A DNA stretch of 64,000 nucleotides from an uncultured Clostridium sp. (GCA_900547475.1 URGW01000016.1:9269-73268), one strand, 5' to 3'. Positions 34,582-43,982 are shown, counted from the first letter of the stretch. Notes: generated by a model from the letters alone, not told the origin. Translations and numbers: made by a program.

Positions 34582-35415
34582 TTACAACTTTTCTCTTCTT
34601 AAAGAAGATTTAATAAATAACTCTTGTAGAGTTTCTTTATCTTCATTTTTCACAGAATCTTTAATTTTATCCAATTCTTTTTCAAAGTTATAAATGGCTT
34701 TTAGTAAATTTTCTTTATTTCCTAAAAATAATTGACTCCATAAAGATTCATTAATATTTGCAATTCTAGTTAAGTCTCTATAACTATCCCCTATGAATTC
34801 ACCTGTATTTCGCCCCTCAATATCGCTATTTATAAGAGCTACAGCCAAAGCATGGGGTAATTGACTAGTAAATGCTATCATTTCATCATGGTATTTAGGA
34901 CATATTCTTTTGACATTCTTAAATCCCATTTTATATGCCAAATTTTCAATTATATCCAAATTTTTATCTTTATTTTTATCAGTTACTGTAATTAAAAAAT
35001 TTGCACCTTTAAAAACTTGATTTGTAGCATAATCTATCCCTTTTTTCTCTCTTCCGGCCATTGGATGAGCAAAAACAAAATCAACCTTTTTTGGTAATAT
35101 ATTTATTACTTCATTAATAAATAACTGCTTAATACCTGTAACATCTGTAATTATAGTTCCATCTTTAAAACTATCTTTATTGTTAATTATAAAACTCTTA
35201 ACTAAATTAGGATAGACAGCTAAAACTATTAAATCAGCACCTTTGATTATTTCCTTCTCATCTTCATAGCCTTCTTTAATAATTCCTAAAGCCTTTGCCT
35301 TCCTTAATGTATCTATATTTTTATCTATTCCGTAAACTTCCTCATATCCTGCTTCCTTAAGTGCCATTGCATATCCACCACCAATAACACCAAGACCTAC
35401 AATAACTATTTTCAT
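34582..35415 (-). CDS. tyrA: prephenate dehydrogenase
   Basis: A 277-residue NAD(P)-dependent enzyme that converts prephenate to 4-hydroxyphenylpyruvate for tyrosine. It begins with the Rossmann motif IVIVGLGVIGGGYAMALKEAG, has FAHPMAGREKKGIDYA (substrate His/Arg region, about residue 110) and ends with a helical dimerisation domain; no ACT domain follows. ATG 35415 with GGGGG upstream is preferred; an in-frame upstream extension translates the intergenic palindromic element and is not protein-like. Last gene of the aro operon. Confidence 0.9.
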   Translation of the reverse strand: MKIVIVGLGVIGGGYAMALKEAGYEEVYGIDKNIDTLRKAKALGIIKEGYEDEKEIIKGADLIVLAVYPNLVKSFIINNKDSFKDGTIITDVTGIKQLFINEVINILPKKVDFVFAHPMAGREKKGIDYATNQVFKGANFLITVTDKNKDKNLDIIENLAYKMGFKNVKRICPKYHDEMIAFTSQLPHALAVALINSDIEGRNTGEFIGDSYRDLTRIANINESLWSQLFLGNKENLLKAIYNFEKELDKIKDSVKNEDKETLQELFIKSSLRREKL

Positions 35416-35433
35416 AATACCCCCTATTATTTT

Positions 35434-35523
35434 AGTGGCAAGTTTCAAGTTAAGGTTGAAACTTCCTAAGGTAGTTTCTAAAATATATTTTTCCTTAAAC
35501 TTTTCACTTGCCACTTATCACTT
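35434..35523. repeat. intergenic palindromic element A (aroF2-tyrA)
   Basis: AGTGGCAAGT (35434-35443) and ACTTGCCACT (35506-35515) are perfect inverted ends of a roughly 90-bp hairpin. It shares 24 bp (35441-35464, one or two mismatches) and 19 bp (35505-35523) with element B at 36583-36691. It starts at the stop codon of the upstream gene. Confidence 0.6.
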
Positions 35524-36536
35524 TATAAAGTCTTTCCTTCCATCTCAGCTAAAACTTTTACCTTTTGCATTATAGTATTAAATAATTCTGGCTTTACTGA
35601 TTGTTGACCATCACTTAATGCGTGTTGTGGGTCATTATGAACCTCTATCATAAGTCCATCTGCACCTGCTGCTATTGCTGCTTTTGCTAATGGTTCTACT
35701 AAGTACCAGTATCCTGAAGCATGACTTGGATCAACTATCACTGGTAAATGAGATAACTTTTTAATTACTGGTATTGCACTTAAATCTAAGGTATTTCTAG
35801 TGTATCCTTCATAAGTTCTAATTCCTCTCTCACAAAGAATTACATTTTCATTTCCACCAGCCATTATATATTCAGCACTCATAAGCCACTCTTCTATAGT
35901 TGAAGATAATCCTCTCTTAAGTAAAATTGGCTTGTTAGTTTTACCAAGTTGCTTTAATAAATCAAAGTTTTGCATATTTCTTGCTCCAACTTGAATTACA
36001 TCAACATCTCTTACAAATTCATCTATATAATCAGTAGACATTATTTCTGTTACTATTGAAAGTCCTGTCTCTTCTTTAGCACGCTTCAATAATCTTAATC
36101 CTTCAAGCTCTAATCCTTGGAAACTGTAAGGTGAAGTTCTAGGTTTGAAAGCTCCTCCTCTTAAGAAGTTAGCTCCTGATTTTTTAACAGATTTAGCTAT
36201 TTCTATTATCTGTTCCTCACTTTCAACAGAACATGGCCCCGCCATAATTCCAAGATTATTTCCACCAACTAATGTTCCATTTACATTAACAACTGTATCT
36301 TCTGGCTTAAATAATCTATTTGCCTTTTTAAAAGGTTCTTCAACCTTTAACACTTTATCAACACCATCAAAGGTTAATAAATTGTCAGAGTCTATTCTTC
36401 TAGTGTCTCCTACAATACCTACTATACAGAAAGTTTCACCTTGAGAAAGATGAACTGCTAATCCTTGTCTATTTAATTCATTTTTTACATCAGTAATTTC
36501 TTTTTCACTACATTTTGGGTTCATTACAATAATCAT
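35523..36536 (-). CDS. aroF: 3-deoxy-7-phosphoheptulonate (DAHP) synthase, type I-beta, second copy
   Basis: A 337-residue enzyme joining erythrose 4-phosphate and phosphoenolpyruvate. Residues 1-75 are the ferredoxin-like regulatory domain found in Thermotoga-type DAHP synthases; the barrel follows with MAGPCSVES, LRGGAFKPRTSPYSFQG, IQVGARNMQNFDLL, LKRGLSSTIEEWL, ILCERGIRTYE and VDPSHASG. It has the same length as the first copy (42875-43888) after choosing ATG 36536, which follows GGAGG by ten bases. The regulatory domains differ more than the barrels, suggesting separate feedback control by Phe or Tyr. Confidence 0.93.
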   Translation of the reverse strand: MIIVMNPKCSEKEITDVKNELNRQGLAVHLSQGETFCIVGIVGDTRRIDSDNLLTFDGVDKVLKVEEPFKKANRLFKPEDTVVNVNGTLVGGNNLGIMAGPCSVESEEQIIEIAKSVKKSGANFLRGGAFKPRTSPYSFQGLELEGLRLLKRAKEETGLSIVTEIMSTDYIDEFVRDVDVIQVGARNMQNFDLLKQLGKTNKPILLKRGLSSTIEEWLMSAEYIMAGGNENVILCERGIRTYEGYTRNTLDLSAIPVIKKLSHLPVIVDPSHASGYWYLVEPLAKAAIAAGADGLMIEVHNDPQHALSDGQQSVKPELFNTIMQKVKVLAEMEGKTL

Positions 36537-36582
36537 TTCTACCATACCTCCATACTTCATTCAGTTTCAAGTGGAAAGTAAT

Positions 36583-36691
36583 AAGTTTCAAGTTAAGGTA
36601 GAAACTCTTAAGGGAATTTGTTGAATATATTTTTCTAAAAATCTGCCCAAACATACTTTTCTCTTAACTTGTCACTTGCCACTTATCACTT
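36583..36691. repeat. intergenic palindromic element B (aroK-aroF2)
   Basis: Shares both ends with element A: AGTTTCAAGTTAAGG at 36583 and CACTTGCCACTTATCACTT ending at 36691, in the same orientation, with an unrelated longer middle. Its GTAATAAGT-type ends are inverted. It begins at the aroK stop codon. Confidence 0.55.
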
Positions 36692-36692
36692 A

Positions 36693-37193
36693 TTACTCTC
36701 TAAGTTTTGCTATTTTATTAACTATCTCTTCAAGACTTCCTATATTTTCAACTCTATAATCGCAATAATTTTTATAAAGCTCATATCTTTCATCGTATAA
36801 CTTATATAATACTTCCTTACCATTTGCCAGTAAAGGTCTCTTTTCAACTTCTATATCACCTAAAATATTTTCTACTGGCCTATCAATAAAAACTATTATA
36901 GAATTTTTCTTTAAATACTCTATATTTATTCCTTTTTTAATAACTCCTCCACCAGAAGAAATAATTGTTTTTTCTTTTTCACCAAGTTCTCTACAAATCT
37001 CAGTTTCTATATTTCTGAAATAATCTTCACCATTTTTAAATAATTCAATAATAGTCTTTCCTTGATTTTCTTCAATATAGTAATCCATATCTATAAAATT
37101 ATAATTTAATTTATCTGAAAGTAAATTTCCTACTGTAGTCTTTCCACATCCAGGTAACCCTATTAGTGTAATACTCTTCTCCATATCCTTCAT
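36693..37193 (-). CDS. aroK: shikimate kinase
   Basis: A 166-residue kinase making shikimate 3-phosphate from shikimate and ATP. Walker A GLPGCGKTT (about residues 11-19), shikimate-binding DMDYYIEE (Asp36 type), FRNIETE (Arg), SSGGGVI and the LID Arg in KRPLL. AGGAGA lies six bases before the ATG. It is 11 bases from aroE upstream in the operon. Confidence 0.93.
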   Translation of the reverse strand: MKDMEKSITLIGLPGCGKTTVGNLLSDKLNYNFIDMDYYIEENQGKTIIELFKNGEDYFRNIETEICRELGEKEKTIISSGGGVIKKGINIEYLKKNSIIVFIDRPVENILGDIEVEKRPLLANGKEVLYKLYDERYELYKNYCDYRVENIGSLEEIVNKIAKLRE

Positions 37194-37203
37194 ACTCTCT
37201 CTC

Positions 37204-38019
37204 CTACTTAAAATCTTTTGCCACCTCAGTGTATATATAATTTATTAGTTCTTCACTTATTTCCCTATCATTAAAGATAGCTTGACTTTTAACTGCTTGC
37301 CCAACCAACATATGCAATCCACCTATAGCAACCTTTCCTTCTTCTATTGCTATTTGAAGAAACCTAGTTTTCATAGGATTGTATACTAAATCTACAGCAA
37401 CATCAAAATTTTGCATTATATTATTGCCAACTGCAGATTTATCACTATTAGGATACATTCCAACAGGAGTTGTGTTAATTATTAGATATCCACTTATACT
37501 GGATAATTCATCATAATTAATTATTGATATCCTTTTATTTATGCTATTTAAATTAACACTTTCCGGTGTTCTACTTACTATATATATTTTTTCTACTTCA
37601 TTATCTAATAAATAAGTAATTACAGCCTTGCAAGCTCCTCCTGAACCTAATATAACTGCAGTTTTATTTTTTATATTTATATTTTTACTTTTAATCATAA
37701 CTTCAATTCCAAAATAGTCAGTATTATATCCATAAAGCTTATTATCCTTTAGCATTACTGTATTAACAGCACCAATTCTATTTGCTTCCTCTGAAATACA
37801 ATCTAAATATTTCATTATACTTTCCTTATATGGAATTGTAACATTAAACCCTTTTATCTTAAGCAATTTAACTGCTTCAACAAAATTATCTAATTTCCCC
37901 TTAGGAATCTCAAACAATTTATAAGCACCTTCAGTATTGTTTTTCTCTAATATTATCTTATTTATTTTTGGGGATAAGCTATGACTTAACTTTTCACCTA
38001 ATAATCCATAGAACTCCAT
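37204..38019 (-). CDS. aroE: shikimate dehydrogenase (biosynthetic AroE)
   Basis: A 271-residue NADP-dependent enzyme reducing 3-dehydroshikimate. Substrate loop GEKLSHSLSPKINK, NVTIPYKESIMKYLD with the catalytic Lys, cofactor loop ILGSGGACKAVI and C-terminal GGLHMLVGQAVKSQAIF. TIPYK marks it as the biosynthetic type, unlike the SMPNK form at 17778-18647. It sits between pheA and aroK in the aro operon. Confidence 0.92.
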   Translation of the reverse strand: MEFYGLLGEKLSHSLSPKINKIILEKNNTEGAYKLFEIPKGKLDNFVEAVKLLKIKGFNVTIPYKESIMKYLDCISEEANRIGAVNTVMLKDNKLYGYNTDYFGIEVMIKSKNINIKNKTAVILGSGGACKAVITYLLDNEVEKIYIVSRTPESVNLNSINKRISIINYDELSSISGYLIINTTPVGMYPNSDKSAVGNNIMQNFDVAVDLVYNPMKTRFLQIAIEEGKVAIGGLHMLVGQAVKSQAIFNDREISEELINYIYTEVAKDFK

Positions 38020-38120
38020 TTAATCACCCAACCTTTTACTAATTAATAAATTAAGATTATAAACATACCTTATATAATTTAAAGTATTAATATTTATTTT
38101 TTATAAAATTAAGGACTTTA

Positions 38121-39293
38121 TTAACTTCTTAATTCCTTAATTCCTTCATAGCATCCAAGCAATTTGAAATATTCACTTTTTTCTTCAACTAACTTAATCG
38201 CTTTCTTGACATCTTCATTTTCTACATTACCTTCAAAATCTACATATAAAAGATATTGCCAAGGTTCATTTTTACTTGGTCTAGACTCTATCTTTATCAT
38301 ATTAATATTATTTTCTGCAAAGTGACTTAAAAGGTTATATAAAGTACCCGCCTTATCATCTAATGAAAATACAACAGTAATCTTATTACATTCCTTAGCT
38401 GATTCAAGTTTTCTTCCTACTATAACAAACTTTGTATGATTATTATCTTTATCGTTTATTTCTTTTTGAATTACATCTAATCCATAAATTTTTGCTGCTC
38501 TTAAACTTGCAATAGCAGCTTTTGATTTATCATTAAGCTCTGAAACATATTTAGCACTTATGGCTGTATTATGGAATGGTATAAGCTTTAAATTATTTTG
38601 TTTGCTTAAAAACTCACTACTTTGTTCAAATCCCTGAGGATGTGAATATATTTCTTTTATATCTTCAATTTTACTTCCTTTTACTCCTATTAAGTTTTGA
38701 TCTATCTTTATACACTCTTCTCCAACTATATAAAGTCCATACTTAACTAATAGATCATAAACAGTAGTTATTGCTCCTGTACTTGAATTCTCTATAGGTA
38801 ATATTCCATAATCTATTTCATTATTTTTTAATGCTAAAAATACATCTTCAAATTCTTCGTAATCTGTAGTTGTGTGATTTTCACCAAAGTATTTAATCAT
38901 AGCCTCTTCACTAAAAGAACCTCTTACACCTTGATATCCAATTTTAATATTCTCTAAATCTCTTTTACTTTCGTTAGTTGATATATTTTCTTCTATTGAG
39001 TCTATAATCCTACCATTTTTATTATTACCATAAATAATATCCGCTTGTAGACTTCTACTTAATTCCATTAAATAAGTGAAGAACTTTTCTGTAAGCCTTG
39101 AATACTCCTTATTATTAAGTCTATTAACATTCTTTTCAATAACTTCAGCTTCCCTTGCTCCATTAAAAATTGGAATATTATTTTCTATCTTATACTTCGC
39201 TACATTTATAGCAACATTCATTCTCTTTTCAAATAATTCAACTAACTCTTTATCTATTTTATCAATTTCATTTCTACATTCTGAAAGATTCAT
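38121..39293 (-). CDS. pheA: bifunctional chorismate mutase/prephenate dehydratase (P-protein)
   Basis: A 390-residue protein: AroQ-type chorismate mutase (residues 1-82; ECRNEIDKIDKELVELFEKRM), prephenate dehydratase (about 110-290; IGYQGVRGSFSEEA, LPIENSSTGAI, and the NHTKFVIVGR catalytic Thr region) and an ACT domain (about 300-380) with the IESRPS motif that binds phenylalanine for feedback inhibition. It makes phenylpyruvate from chorismate. It is in the aro operon, so Phe and Tyr branches are co-expressed with the common pathway. Confidence 0.94.
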   Translation of the reverse strand: MNLSECRNEIDKIDKELVELFEKRMNVAINVAKYKIENNIPIFNGAREAEVIEKNVNRLNNKEYSRLTEKFFTYLMELSRSLQADIIYGNNKNGRIIDSIEENISTNESKRDLENIKIGYQGVRGSFSEEAMIKYFGENHTTTDYEEFEDVFLALKNNEIDYGILPIENSSTGAITTVYDLLVKYGLYIVGEECIKIDQNLIGVKGSKIEDIKEIYSHPQGFEQSSEFLSKQNNLKLIPFHNTAISAKYVSELNDKSKAAIASLRAAKIYGLDVIQKEINDKDNNHTKFVIVGRKLESAKECNKITVVFSLDDKAGTLYNLLSHFAENNINMIKIESRPSKNEPWQYLLYVDFEGNVENEDVKKAIKLVEEKSEYFKLLGCYEGIKELRS

Positions 39294-39315
39294 GTTTTAC
39301 CTCCCTTTTCACCTC

Positions 39316-40443
39316 CTAGTATAATCCAATATTTGTATGCTCCCCGGAGGTAAATCCAATATTTGGATTATGCTGCATCAATTCTAATATCCCTATAGCA
39401 GTTACTGCTTCTATAACTGGAAGTGCTCTTTGTACAATGCATGGATCATGTCTTCCTTCTATGCTTAACTTAGTTTCTTCCATTGTAGCTATATTAACAG
39501 TGCTTTGCTCTTTAAATATTGATGCTGTTGGTTTTATTGCAACATTAAATATTATTGGCATTCCATTAGTTATTCCACCTAAAATTCCACCATTATTATT
39601 AGTTTTTGTTTTTATAGTTTTACCATCTAAGTAATATTCATCATTAGCTTCTGATCCCCTCATTTTAGATATATCAAATCCTTTTCCAAATTCAATTCCC
39701 TTAACTGCAGGAACTGAAAACATTAAGTGAGCTAATGTTGATTCTACTGAATCAAAGAATGGATTACCAACTCCAGGCTTTATACCTAAAACAGCACACT
39801 CTATAGTTCCACCTATAGAATCCATATCTTTTCTTGCATTCATAACTTCTTGTCTCATATCTTCTTCTAATTTTGGATTAATTAAAGGTAATTCTTTTCC
39901 TTTAAATGATGATATTAATTCTTCATTTATATCTACATCTAAAAAGCTTTTATCTTTAATACTTCCTATAGAATTAACATGTGCTGCAATTGATATTCCT
40001 TTGCTTTCTAATATTTGTTTACAAATAGCTCCTGCAAATACAAGTGGTGCAGTTATTCTTCCTGAAAAATGCCCTCCACCCCTATAGTCATTAAAACCAT
40101 CATATTTTAAGTAACCAGTATAATCTGCATGCCCTGGTCTCATTATATCTTTAAGCTTTGAATAATCCTTAGATTTAGTATTAGAATTTCTTATTATTGC
40201 ACAAAGTGGAGTTCCTGTAGTTTTACCTTCAAAATATCCACTTAATATTTCTGGTACATCTCCTTCTTTTCTTGGAGTTGATAATGGACTTTTTCCTGGT
40301 GCTCTTCTTGCCATTTCTACCATTACCTTATCCATATCAATATGAAGACCTGAAGGTAAACCATCAATATTTATTCCTATAGCATTTCCATGAGATTCTC
40401 CAAAAATAGATATTCTTATATTATTTCCCCACATTCCACTCAT
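39316..40443 (-). CDS. aroC: chorismate synthase
   Basis: A 375-residue FMN-dependent enzyme that makes chorismate from EPSP. Signatures: GESHGNAIGINIDGLPSG near the N-terminus, RPGHADYTGYLKY (about residue 105) and GGHFSGRITAP (about 128), SIEGRHDPCIVQRALPV with the C-terminal histidine. ATG 40443 has AGGAGG eight bases upstream and overlaps aroA by 23 bases. The last 15 codons contain two copies of AATATTGGATT, see the repeat at 39342-39369. Confidence 0.94.
   Translation of the reverse strand: MSGMWGNNIRISIFGESHGNAIGINIDGLPSGLHIDMDKVMVEMARRAPGKSPLSTPRKEGDVPEILSGYFEGKTTGTPLCAIIRNSNTKSKDYSKLKDIMRPGHADYTGYLKYDGFNDYRGGGHFSGRITAPLVFAGAICKQILESKGISIAAHVNSIGSIKDKSFLDVDINEELISSFKGKELPLINPKLEEDMRQEVMNARKDMDSIGGTIECAVLGIKPGVGNPFFDSVESTLAHLMFSVPAVKGIEFGKGFDISKMRGSEANDEYYLDGKTIKTKTNNNGGILGGITNGMPIIFNVAIKPTASIFKEQSTVNIATMEETKLSIEGRHDPCIVQRALPVIEAVTAIGILELMQHNPNIGFTSGEHTNIGLY
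39342..39369. repeat. palindrome at the 3' end of aroC
   Basis: CCCCGGAGG (39342-39350) followed by the 7-3-7 palindrome AATCCAATATTTGGATT (39353-39369). Both blocks recur in the hairpin at 59803-59843. They encode the last residues of AroC. Confidence 0.45.
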
Positions 40444-41716
40444 GAACATTTCCTCCTAAAGCTTTAAAGTCTTCAAAGAAATTTGGATAAGATTTAGCTA
40501 TACATTCATAATCCTTTATCACTATTGGTTCTTCACATCTTGTAGAAGCTATTGCTAAAGTCATAGCTATTCTATGATCTTTATGACTCCACACTTCTAC
40601 TCCACCTTGTAATTTTTCTACTCCTGTAACTATTAATCCATCTTCTTTTTCAATTATTTTAGCACCTAATTTATTTAACTCTGATGTTACTGCAGCAAGT
40701 CTATCACATTCTTTAATTCTTAACCTTCCTGCATTTATTATTTCTGTTGTACCATTTGTTAAAGCAGCTACAGATGTAAGTACAGGTATAATATCTGGAC
40801 ATTGACTTCCATCAATTACTGTACTCTTTAACTCTCCATTAAGAGTAGCACTTACTCCTATATCATTTGCTTTAAATACAACATTCATTCTTTCTAATAT
40901 ATCAATTACTTCTTTATCGCCCTGAAGAGAATTTAAATCTAAATCCTTACATAATACATCATTACCTAATGCATCTGCTGATAAGAAAAATGCAGCTTGA
41001 GAATAATCCCCCTCAACTCTATAATTTATTGCCTTATATTTTTGATTTCCTTTAATAATAAACTCTCTATAATTATTATTAATTATTTCTACTCCAAAAT
41101 CACTCATTGCCCTTAATGTTAAATCAATATATCCCTTTGATTCCATTTCAGTAGTAATCACAATTTTAGAATCTTCCTTTAATAATGGTAATGTAAATAA
41201 TAATCCAGTTATAAATTGAGAACTTACATTACCCTCTACTTCAAAAGTTCCTGGCTTTAATTCGCCATCTATAACTAAATTAAGATTTCCTTCTTCATAA
41301 GAATATTCAATTCCTTGTCTTTCAAATATATTATAATAAGTAGTTAATGGCCTTTTTCCTAAATTACCTCTACCTATAAACTTGCTACTCCCTTTGAATA
41401 ATAATGAAATAGGAACTAAAAACCTTAATGTGGAACCTGATTCATTGCAATCAATAATTCTACTTTCTTTTGCTTTTTCATCACTTCCATATGCTCCTAT
41501 TACTTCAATATAATCTTTGTGTTTAACTATTCTAGCCCCTAAAGAATTCATTGCATCAATAGTTGCTATAATGTCATCTGAATAATCTATATTTTCTATA
41601 ACGCATAATCCATCACTTAAAGCAGCACAAATAATTGCTCTATGTGCCATACTTTTTGAAGGTGGTATTTTTACCTCTCCTTTAAGCTTTGATGGATATA
41701 TCTTTAAATCTGCCAT
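40421..41716 (-). CDS. aroA: 3-phosphoshikimate 1-carboxyvinyltransferase (EPSP synthase)
   Basis: A 431-residue enzyme joining shikimate 3-phosphate and phosphoenolpyruvate. PSKSMAHRAIICAAL near residue 20, NESGSTLRFLVPISLL (about 90; the GSTLRF variant with Ser before Thr), GKRPLTTYY, SSQFITGLLF and the C-terminal RIKECDRLAAVTSEL and DHRIAMTLAIA. The NESGSTLRF form resembles class II-like low-GC enzymes. It lies 13 bases after aroB and overlaps aroC. Confidence 0.94.
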   Translation of the reverse strand: MADLKIYPSKLKGEVKIPPSKSMAHRAIICAALSDGLCVIENIDYSDDIIATIDAMNSLGARIVKHKDYIEVIGAYGSDEKAKESRIIDCNESGSTLRFLVPISLLFKGSSKFIGRGNLGKRPLTTYYNIFERQGIEYSYEEGNLNLVIDGELKPGTFEVEGNVSSQFITGLLFTLPLLKEDSKIVITTEMESKGYIDLTLRAMSDFGVEIINNNYREFIIKGNQKYKAINYRVEGDYSQAAFFLSADALGNDVLCKDLDLNSLQGDKEVIDILERMNVVFKANDIGVSATLNGELKSTVIDGSQCPDIIPVLTSVAALTNGTTEIINAGRLRIKECDRLAAVTSELNKLGAKIIEKEDGLIVTGVEKLQGGVEVWSHKDHRIAMTLAIASTRCEEPIVIKDYECIAKSYPNFFEDFKALGGNVHEWNVGK

Positions 41717-41729
41717 ACAATCTCCTCTT

Positions 41730-42779
41730 TTATTTATTAAAAAATTCTGCTGTAGTTTTATATATTTCTGAACTTCCTATTTCCTTTAAAATAATTACAT
41801 TTAAATCATTTCCTAATTTCTTCTTATCTAAATTTATAGCTTCTAAAGTTTCCTCAATATTAACATCAAGTTCATAAGGAAGATTATATTTAACTAAAAT
41901 ATCCTTAATTCTTTGAGAAGTTCCCTTTTTAGTTAATCCTTTTTCTTCACTAATTTTGCTTATTACATACATTCCAATGGCAACACCTTCACCATGACTG
42001 TATTTAGTGTAATTATAATATTGTTCTATAGCATGACCTAAAGTATGACCAAAATTTAAAAGCATTCTTTCGCCTCTATCTTTTTCATCATTCTCCACAA
42101 CTTGCCTCTTAATATCACAACATTTGTGGATAACTAATTCCATATTGTTGATTAATTGTTTTTTATTTACCATTTTTTCAAGATAATCAAAGAATTGTTT
42201 ATCCTTAATACATCCATATTTAATAACTTCCGCCATTCCATCTATAAAAAATCTATTATCTAATGTATTTAATACTTCTGGATCTATTAATACACACTTT
42301 GGATGATAAAAACTTCCTACTAAGTTTTTTCCCCTATCTAAATCTACTGCTACTTTTCCTCCAACACTACTATCAACTTGTGCTAAAAGTGATGTTGGTA
42401 TTTGCACAAAGTCAACTCCTCTTAAATATGTAGAAGCTACAAAGCCTGCTAGGTCTCCTATAACTCCTCCACCTAATGCAATTATCAAATCACTTCTAGT
42501 TAAATTAAAATCTAGAAGTTCATTATATACAATAGGTAATGTATTAAAGTTTTTAGTTTCCTCACCTGGTTTCAATGATAATAAATTAACTTCAAAACCA
42601 TTCTTTTTTAACTCTTCACTAATTTTTCCACCATAATACTTGTTTACATTATCATCTGTAATAATAAATATTTTCTTTCCCTTATATACCCTACTAATTT
42701 CTTCTGAAACCCTATTAATAAGTCCCTTTTCAATTATAATTTGATAACTTCTATCCTTTAAATCAACCTTTAACTCCAT
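41730..42779 (-). CDS. aroB: 3-dehydroquinate synthase
   Basis: A 349-residue NAD- and metal-dependent enzyme cyclising DAHP. ALGGGVIGDLAGFVASTYLRG (NAD loop, about residue 98), PTSLLAQVDSSVGGKVAVD, GMAEVIKYGCI (metal Glu) and NFGHTLGHAIEQ with metal His residues, then YSHGEGVAIGM. Second gene of the aro operon, 95 bases after the first aroF. Confidence 0.95.
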   Translation of the reverse strand: MELKVDLKDRSYQIIIEKGLINRVSEEISRVYKGKKIFIITDDNVNKYYGGKISEELKKNGFEVNLLSLKPGEETKNFNTLPIVYNELLDFNLTRSDLIIALGGGVIGDLAGFVASTYLRGVDFVQIPTSLLAQVDSSVGGKVAVDLDRGKNLVGSFYHPKCVLIDPEVLNTLDNRFFIDGMAEVIKYGCIKDKQFFDYLEKMVNKKQLINNMELVIHKCCDIKRQVVENDEKDRGERMLLNFGHTLGHAIEQYYNYTKYSHGEGVAIGMYVISKISEEKGLTKKGTSQRIKDILVKYNLPYELDVNIEETLEAINLDKKKLGNDLNVIILKEIGSSEIYKTTAEFFNK

Positions 42780-42874
42780 ACTACTATCCTTCCTTATATA
42801 TTAATTAGTAGTTTTTATATAGTAGCTTAGAATAAAGTTACCAACTACCCATCCGCTACTAACTCCTAACTGAT
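42780..42874. other. spacer between aroF and aroB with degenerate repeats
   Basis: On the minus strand the spacer begins with AGTTAGGAGTTAGTAGC-like tandem copies and later has CTACTAATT, giving a loose inverted repeat. It resembles elements A and B in placement (right after a stop codon) but not in sequence. Confidence 0.35.
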
Positions 42875-43888
42875 TTATATTTCACGCCCTACTGCTGCCG
42901 CAATAAGTTTTAAATCTTCCATTAATTTTGAAAATACATCTGGTTTTAACGATTGTTGTCCATCACATAATGCCTTTTGTGGATCATTATGAACTTCAAT
43001 TATAAGACCATCAGCACCTACAGCTATTGCCGCCTTTGATAATGGTTCTACCATCCACCATTTCCCTGCAGAGTGACTTGGATCAATTACTACCGGTAAA
43101 TGACTTAGTTTTTTAATAGCTGGTACAGCACTTAAGTCTAAAGTATTTCTAGTGTATGTTTCAAAAGTTCTTATTCCTCTTTCACAAAGAATAACTTGTT
43201 CATTACCACCAGCCATAATGTATTCTGCACTCATTAATAATTCTTCTATTGTTGCTGATAAGCCTCTCTTTAAAAGTATTGGCTTATTAATTTTACCTAA
43301 CTCTTTTAACAAATCAAAGTTTTGCATATTTCTTGCCCCTACTTGAATTATATCAGCTTTTTCAACAAATGTTTCTATATCATATGGTGACATAAGTTCT
43401 GTCACTATTGGTAATCCTGTCTTAGCTTTTGCTTCATTTAATAATTCTAAACCTTCATATTTTAACCCTTGGAAACTATATGGAGAAGTTCTTGGTTTAA
43501 ATGCCCCACCTCTTAAGAAACTAGCTCCATGCTTTTTAACCTCATCTGCAACTAACGATATTTGTTCTTTGTTTTCAACTGAACAAGGTCCAGCTATTAC
43601 TGCAATTTTATTTCCTCCAATAGTATGTCCATTTACATCAATCACTGTATTTTCTGGATGAAATAATCTATTTGCTTTTTTAAAAGGCTCTTGAACATGC
43701 ATTACCCTTTCAACATTAGGATTCGCTTCAATAGATGAAGGATCTATTCTTGTTGTGTCTCCAACTAATCCTAATATACTCATCTCTGTACCAATAACTG
43801 GATTTACCGTTACACCTAAAGCTTCTAATTCTCCTGTTAACTTTTTAATTGCTTCATCACTTGTTTTTGGTTTTAATATTACTACCAT
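42875..43888 (-). CDS. aroF: 3-deoxy-7-phosphoheptulonate (DAHP) synthase, type I-beta, first copy
   Basis: A 337-residue enzyme with an N-terminal ferredoxin-like regulatory domain (residues 1-75) and a catalytic barrel: VIAGPCSVEN, LRGGAFKPRTSPYSFQG, IQVGARNMQNFDLL, LKRGLSATIEELL, ILCERGIRTFE and IDPSHSAG. It opens the aro operon and commits carbon to the pathway. A leader with an aromatic-rich ORF and an attenuator lies upstream, so this gene is the first one controlled. GGGGGC precedes the ATG. A second, diverged copy is eighth in the operon. Confidence 0.94.
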   Translation of the reverse strand: MVVILKPKTSDEAIKKLTGELEALGVTVNPVIGTEMSILGLVGDTTRIDPSSIEANPNVERVMHVQEPFKKANRLFHPENTVIDVNGHTIGGNKIAVIAGPCSVENKEQISLVADEVKKHGASFLRGGAFKPRTSPYSFQGLKYEGLELLNEAKAKTGLPIVTELMSPYDIETFVEKADIIQVGARNMQNFDLLKELGKINKPILLKRGLSATIEELLMSAEYIMAGGNEQVILCERGIRTFETYTRNTLDLSAVPAIKKLSHLPVVIDPSHSAGKWWMVEPLSKAAIAVGADGLIIEVHNDPQKALCDGQQSLKPDVFSKLMEDLKLIAAAVGREI

Positions 43889-43982
43889 TTTAAATGCCCC
43901 CTTAAACTTTAATTTAATAAATTATAGTAAGAATAAAATATTTATTATAAATTTTTATTCTTATTACAAAATTCTAACCAAT

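Noticed and set aside
35416..35514. N-terminal extension of TyrA
   Set aside because: The extra residues translate palindromic element A; the ATG at 35415 has its own ribosome binding site and begins the Rossmann fold directly.
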